18,838 bases of DNA, taken from NCBI GenBank assembly GCA_028696365.1, contig JAQVHG010000013.1, positions 1 through 18,838 of the forward strand, in the 5' to 3' direction. This stretch comes from Methanofollis sp. Lineage in GTDB: Archaea; Halobacteriota; Methanomicrobia; Methanomicrobiales; Methanofollaceae. Below are positions 16,201 to 18,838 of the stretch, in pieces. The notes under the pieces are model-generated. The model made no database searches and was not told where the DNA came from. It was given only the letters and a program-made list of their open reading frames with translations. The stretch's first letter is position 1; each line of letters opens with the position of its first letter. The position numbers and the translations under genes were made by a program.

Positions 16201-18697
16201 ACTCTGCCTGGGTGATGGTGTCGTTGACCGCACCGCAGATCTTCAGGGTCCAGCCCTCAGAGGGTTCAGGAAGACCGACGAGCTCGATGGAGGCGATGGC
16301 GCCGACAAGTTGTCCGGCGTCAGCTGCTGAGCCCTTGATCTGGAGAGGCCAGCACTTTTTCTCCTTCTCGCCGATGGTCTGAGGGAGTGTTTCGCCATTG
16401 AGAGTGTTTGCAACGATGAAACTGTCGCCCTTCTTTGCTATCTCGGCGCTCGGGATGTTGATTGAGTGGCCGTCCCTTGAGGTGACCTTCACCGAGTAGC
16501 CTTCGGCGACCAGGTCGTCGTTGAAAGTGTAGTGGCTCCCGCTCTCCTCGTCGTCGATCATGGCGACGAGCATCCAGAGGGGCATACCGGCCCAGACGTC
16601 ACTGGTCTCGGGATCGGTCCAGCTCACGGAGTGGCCCTTGCAAGGGAGGGCCTTTTCGAACTCTGCCTTTGTGACGGTTTCGTCACAGGCGCCTTTCAGG
16701 GAGAGAGTCCAGTCTACAGGTGCAACAGTGGACTGTATCGTGAGGAGGAGTGTAGCCTCAGCATTTGCCGGGGTAGTCGCACCCTTTGTGCCATAGTAGA
16801 AGATAACTCGGTCGCCATCGGCGAGAGCGCGGGTGTTCAGACCGTCAGTGGCAGGGTTGCTGAAATCATCGAGGGGCACCCCATTTACATAGCAACACCA
16901 ACTCTTGTCATTGCCATAGGTGTATTTCCAGATATCGTTGAGCAGGAGGATACCGGAAAAATCCCATTTTTTATCAGTGACTGTATAAGTCAAACCCTCA
17001 GCCTTTGCTACTGTCTCAAGGGCACCAAGTGGAGTGAGACTACAGACGGTGTATTCTTTACCGCTGTCTGCGGTCACGGTCACGTCCTCGTCACCGAGGG
17101 TGACCTCGCCGTTGTAGACGATCTCGGCATCTGTGAGACGTGTTGTCAGCAGGATAGATGCCTCAGCACTCTCAGGGGTGGTTGCACCCTTTGGCCCGTA
17201 GTAGAAGTTCACGCGGTCGCCATCTGCGAGAACACGTTTGTTCAAGCCATCAGTGGCTGGGTTGCTGTAATCATCAAGCACTTCACCGTTCACATGACAA
17301 CTCCAACTCTTACCGTCACCATAGGGATATGTCCCGATATCATCAAGCATCAGGACACCAGAGTCACCCCATTTCTTGTCGGTGACTGCATAGGTGAAGC
17401 CTTCAGTCGCTGCGACAGTGTCAAGAGCACCGAGCGGAGTCCTTGAAGGGATTGAGTAGTCTACTCCCTGACTTGAAGTCACCGTGACATCGACATTGGG
17501 AAGGAAAACATTGCCTTCATAGAGTACATCGATGCCAGGTTCAATATTGGACAGGTCGAGTTCGATCTTTGAGATCTCTTCTAGAGCCCGCTGTGTGCCG
17601 TCGACACCCGTACCCTGCAAGTAGAGAGGGAAGAAGACGCGGCCGTCAATCCCAGTCTTGTTCAGTTCGATGCCGTCGAACTTGTTCCCGAGAACATAGG
17701 TCTTCTCACCGTCTGTGACTTCGGTAGAGTAGAAGGTAGAGATCTGTTCTGTGCCCTTCTTCTCACCGTAGACGGTGATCGTGTAGTTCTGCGCGGCGAG
17801 GGCTTCGTTCACGGTTGCGGGGTCGTCGTCGTCGACGAGACCGATGACCGCAGAGAGATCGGCGCCTTCAAGGAGGCCGAATTTGTTTGTCTTGAATGAA
17901 GCAGGATGTGCTGCAGCGAGGGTGATGAACTCATCTCTGGTGAGGGTGCGGTCGGTCGAACCATTGAGGGAGATAGACCAGCCCTCTGGGGCGGGGTCAT
18001 TGCTGTGGATGGTGATGTCTGAGACAATCTGGACCGAGACACCACTGGCCGAGGGCAATGTAGGTTTCTCAAAGTAATACCAGTACTCCTCGTCCCATGA
18101 CTCGTGCATGTCCCAGTTGCCCCAGACTAGCATCCCGTCATTGTTGGTTGTCTCTACAAAGAAGTAGAGGCGCATACCCTCTCTGAAATTTTCCTCGACT
18201 GTCCCGGTGTCCTTGCCGTGATGCCATGCGATCCCCATCGGCCCCTGCTTGGGGTTGGGGGTGTAGATGTACTCCGCAGGCCACTTCTTGGTGAGACCAT
18301 CACGGGCCTTGATCTCGACCATTTCATCTGGGTCGGCTCCGCCGACGAGTTCACAGAGATCCTTGACATCGGTACCCATGAATTCGCCATGGTCCTTGTA
18401 CTCGATGTTGACATCCTCGGTGGGGTTCCAGGCATCATAGGGTTCGCCAGGGTGGACTTCATCCCAGGCGTCTTCAAAGATCGGTCCTTGGGTGTAATAC
18501 ATCGTCTCTCCGTCCCCAAGGACCGGGAGATTGTCTCTCATCCATTCCCATGATACTGTTCTCTGGTCGATGACGGTCTGGTCGTCACTGGCCAGTTTGG
18601 TAACGGTCACTTCAGTCGTTGCTGCAGTCACAGGTGCGACAAGCATCCCTGCCACTGCAAAGACCAGAAGTGCCAGAATCATAAATCGTTCCTTCAT
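13277..18697 (-). CDS. Giant multidomain surface protein: SUOX-like, DUF4430 and PGF-pre-PGF domains with C-terminal anchor
   Basis: The 1806-residue exported protein begins with a signal peptide (to about residue 25, PVTA). Domain order: type-A SUOX-like (28-234), a type-B SUOX-like domain without cysteine (237-382), two DUF4430 (393-506 and 524-639), three type-B domains (662-808, 814-950, 958-1101), a second type-A (1108-1295), a fourth cysteine-bearing type-B (1298-1442), two PGF-pre-PGF domains (1447-1584 and 1615-1743), a Thr/Pro/Glu linker, and a C-terminal anchor (TPVFWGLPLIALGALLIL, then RRE). Type-B repeats show C-x(2)-H-like starts (PCKGHSVSWTD), W-G-MPLW, DDE, VANTLNG and PLRLVG. 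ATG 18697 lies 10 bases after GAGGTGA (18708-18714); GTG 18703, 4 bases after that site, is an alternative start. It heads the operon and is separated by 58 bases from the next gene. It is probably a wall-spanning binding protein; no enzyme activity is proven. Confidence 0.82.
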   Translation of the reverse strand: MKERFMILALLVFAVAGMLVAPVTAATTEVTVTKLASDDQTVIDQRTVSWEWMRDNLPVLGDGETMYYTQGPIFEDAWDEVHPGEPYDAWNPTEDVNIEYKDHGEFMGTDVKDLCELVGGADPDEMVEIKARDGLTKKWPAEYIYTPNPKQGPMGIAWHHGKDTGTVEENFREGMRLYFFVETTNNDGMLVWGNWDMHESWDEEYWYYFEKPTLPSASGVSVQIVSDITIHSNDPAPEGWSISLNGSTDRTLTRDEFITLAAAHPASFKTNKFGLLEGADLSAVIGLVDDDDPATVNEALAAQNYTITVYGEKKGTEQISTFYSTEVTDGEKTYVLGNKFDGIELNKTGIDGRVFFPLYLQGTGVDGTQRALEEISKIELDLSNIEPGIDVLYEGNVFLPNVDVTVTSSQGVDYSIPSRTPLGALDTVAATEGFTYAVTDKKWGDSGVLMLDDIGTYPYGDGKSWSCHVNGEVLDDYSNPATDGLNKRVLADGDRVNFYYGPKGATTPESAEASILLTTRLTDAEIVYNGEVTLGDEDVTVTADSGKEYTVCSLTPLGALETVAKAEGLTYTVTDKKWDFSGILLLNDIWKYTYGNDKSWCCYVNGVPLDDFSNPATDGLNTRALADGDRVIFYYGTKGATTPANAEATLLLTIQSTVAPVDWTLSLKGACDETVTKAEFEKALPCKGHSVSWTDPETSDVWAGMPLWMLVAMIDDEESGSHYTFNDDLVAEGYSVKVTSRDGHSINIPSAEIAKKGDSFIVANTLNGETLPQTIGEKEKKCWPLQIKGSAADAGQLVGAIASIELVGLPEPSEGWTLKICGAVNDTITQAEFEEVGCHGTVEYTDDKNRVWSGVPLWLLVGVSDDIETTDHWTFDEDLAKDNYTVRLVSGDGQTQSFGSEQVSTSDGFILANTLNGTPIEETESYPLRIVGENVGAGLKDVAEIDLVDLIPGPAEEGSWNLELKGKIDYTCTEAFFENAASCPYHTLTWTNSKTGEKWGGISLHDLCGWVDDRIPHGPNAFNGGVANAGYTVIVTAGDGFSTEFSSKDIAEHEDDYIVANTLNGTALPKGEKKPWPLRLVGPAVSGSNSVGNIASIELTEFQKPTEIPTVRIVKYAEDRTTVLSEKTVDYTWMKENLKVYGDGETYYRYEGLNFPPNDPWDKDETYPHGYFKIEEQIMGTSVRDLCDLVGGMGPDTEITFAAPDGWETTLHYDNIYAPDERQGEAVLAWYSGGKGYVPDYNDGYRLFFTPEDCIFGQWDMHECIDEKYWHYNSGLPSCAGLSAKYVSEIRIYDVPEPDWNLQLEGAIDKAISKGYFESGLACTMGANHEKSYIDKKKGREWSGMPLWFLLGYVDDENFHTGKSFNADLAAEGYDVHIIGRDGSETVINSRDAMYSDNYILANSLNGLHLDGDDENWPLRLVGENVSGMDTIKGVVKIAFIPSTMEDEVVAIGDIGAGENTTLDLEEGAFSAITITAAGDITDGKLAIRTPDELPNYIDTPAERIYQYLHVVYPAPENTIDEAVITFDLPVSWLRAHEMKTGDVKLMRYTDGAWQTLKTTYVKEENGKAYFNAVTDKFCYFAVGGTPPSKPISGITSSSGGKSSDISAFAASFKPDETKTFLVGETAIAKITVTAYEEVSDFLVTVKKAHLGNDVQMPDGQVYELQEVTLYHADPAALDGITLEFTVPSTWLENHDVEAGDVVMLRYVDGAWKHLDTTLVSEENDKAVYRADSPGFSYFAIATMKGGAAEPEETHPSVEAPVETPTAPVNQTADETTVPTTAPTKTPVFWGLPLIALGALLILRRE
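16781..17521. repeat. Tandem intragenic duplication encoding two DUF4430 domains
   Basis: Within the giant surface-protein gene, 17180-17521 and 16781-17128 encode two similar domains of about 115 residues (minus strand). Shared segments include TPLGAL, TVTDKKW or AVTDKKW, SNPATDGLN, ADGDRV and FYYG-KGATTP in the same order, with roughly three quarters of the residues alike by eye. The fold assignment is to DUF4430, which is related to the C-terminal domain of corrinoid-binding transcobalamin proteins. Each copy carries a Trp-x-Cys or Trp-Cys-Cys just before a VNG turn. Confidence 0.7.
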
Positions 18698-18838
18698 CTT
18701 CACATACTCACCTCATTATCTGGAGGAGGGCCACCTTCCAAAAGGTAATCGTAATAAATCTCCCAGCGAGGACATAAAAAGGATTACCTTATTCAAAAGG
18801 TTAAATTAACATGGTTTACAAAAATCGGCGAAAACCCA
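18698..18838 (-). promoter_or_regulatory. Operon promoter and twin-palindrome leader
   Basis: Upstream of the giant gene the + strand shows ACCTT-CCAA-AAGGT (18733-18746) and ACCTT-ATTCAA-AAGGT (18786-18801). Their facing arms, AAGGTAATC (18742-18750) and GATTACCTT (18782-18790), also pair with each other. Between them lies a minus-strand TATA-like TTTTTATG (18773-18780), which would place transcription start near 18750, so the two palindromes would flank the core promoter. A GAGGTGA ribosome binding site is at 18708-18714. Another AT-rich stretch, GTTAATTTAAC, lies at about 18800-18810. A regulator is implied but not encoded here. Confidence 0.45.

Noticed and set aside
16532..17446. Open frame of 304 codons on the + strand inside the giant gene
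   Set aside because: Its internal repetition is only the antisense image of the two DUF4430 copies on the minus strand.

Overview
The window looks like chromosomal DNA of a GC-rich methanogenic archaeon, most probably of the order Methanomicrobiales (Methanofollis/Methanoculleus-like). The reasons are archaeal-type ribosome binding sites (GGTGAT, GGAGGTG), AT-rich TATA-type promoters, a paired LeuC/LeuD/LeuB-family operon of the kind used in leucine and coenzyme B synthesis, a PocR-PAS sensor, and secreted proteins built from PGF-pre-PGF, DUF3344, DUF4430, PEGA and SUOX-like domains. No rRNA, tRNA or CRISPR array was seen. The genus is an inference.

Left part (1-3417): a membrane-anchored winged-helix regulator, cut by the window edge, is transcribed leftward. 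A short AT-rich divergent promoter with two palindromes separates it from a compact rightward operon of LeuC-type large subunit, LeuD-type small subunit and LeuB-family dehydrogenase. Together these would carry out isomerisation and oxidative decarboxylation of a 2-alkylmalate or homocitrate-like acid. The substrate loop of the small subunit (FLTE) and an NADP-like Lys-Tyr in the dehydrogenase leave the exact pathway open.

Middle part (3418-5695): one gene, a soluble PocR-PAS sensor protein without an output domain, sits between two gene-poor stretches. Both stretches are filled by copies of a short repeat family bounded by inverted TGTAGAAACCCTC / GAGGGTTTCTACA ends.

Right part (5696-18838): seven genes run leftward as one tightly packed operon of exported proteins. 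In order of transcription they are a giant 1806-residue surface protein (two type-A and five type-B SUOX-like domains, two DUF4430, two PGF-pre-PGF and a C-terminal anchor); a 266-residue anchored type-A protein; a 1008-residue type-A/DUF3344/PEGA protein; an anchored FN3-metallophosphoesterase; a 283-residue anchored type-A protein; a SUOX-fold lipoprotein; and a WtpA-like tungstate/molybdate-binding lipoprotein with no permease or ATPase beside it. Three of the junctions are ATGA overlaps and a strong hairpin terminator follows the last gene. The start of the operon carries two copies of an ACCTT-n-AAGGT palindrome around a likely promoter. The combination of many molybdopterin-fold domains with an oxyanion-binding lipoprotein suggests an extracellular or cell-surface system linked to tungsten, molybdenum or their cofactor. 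That function is a hypothesis, and it is the most interesting item in the window.
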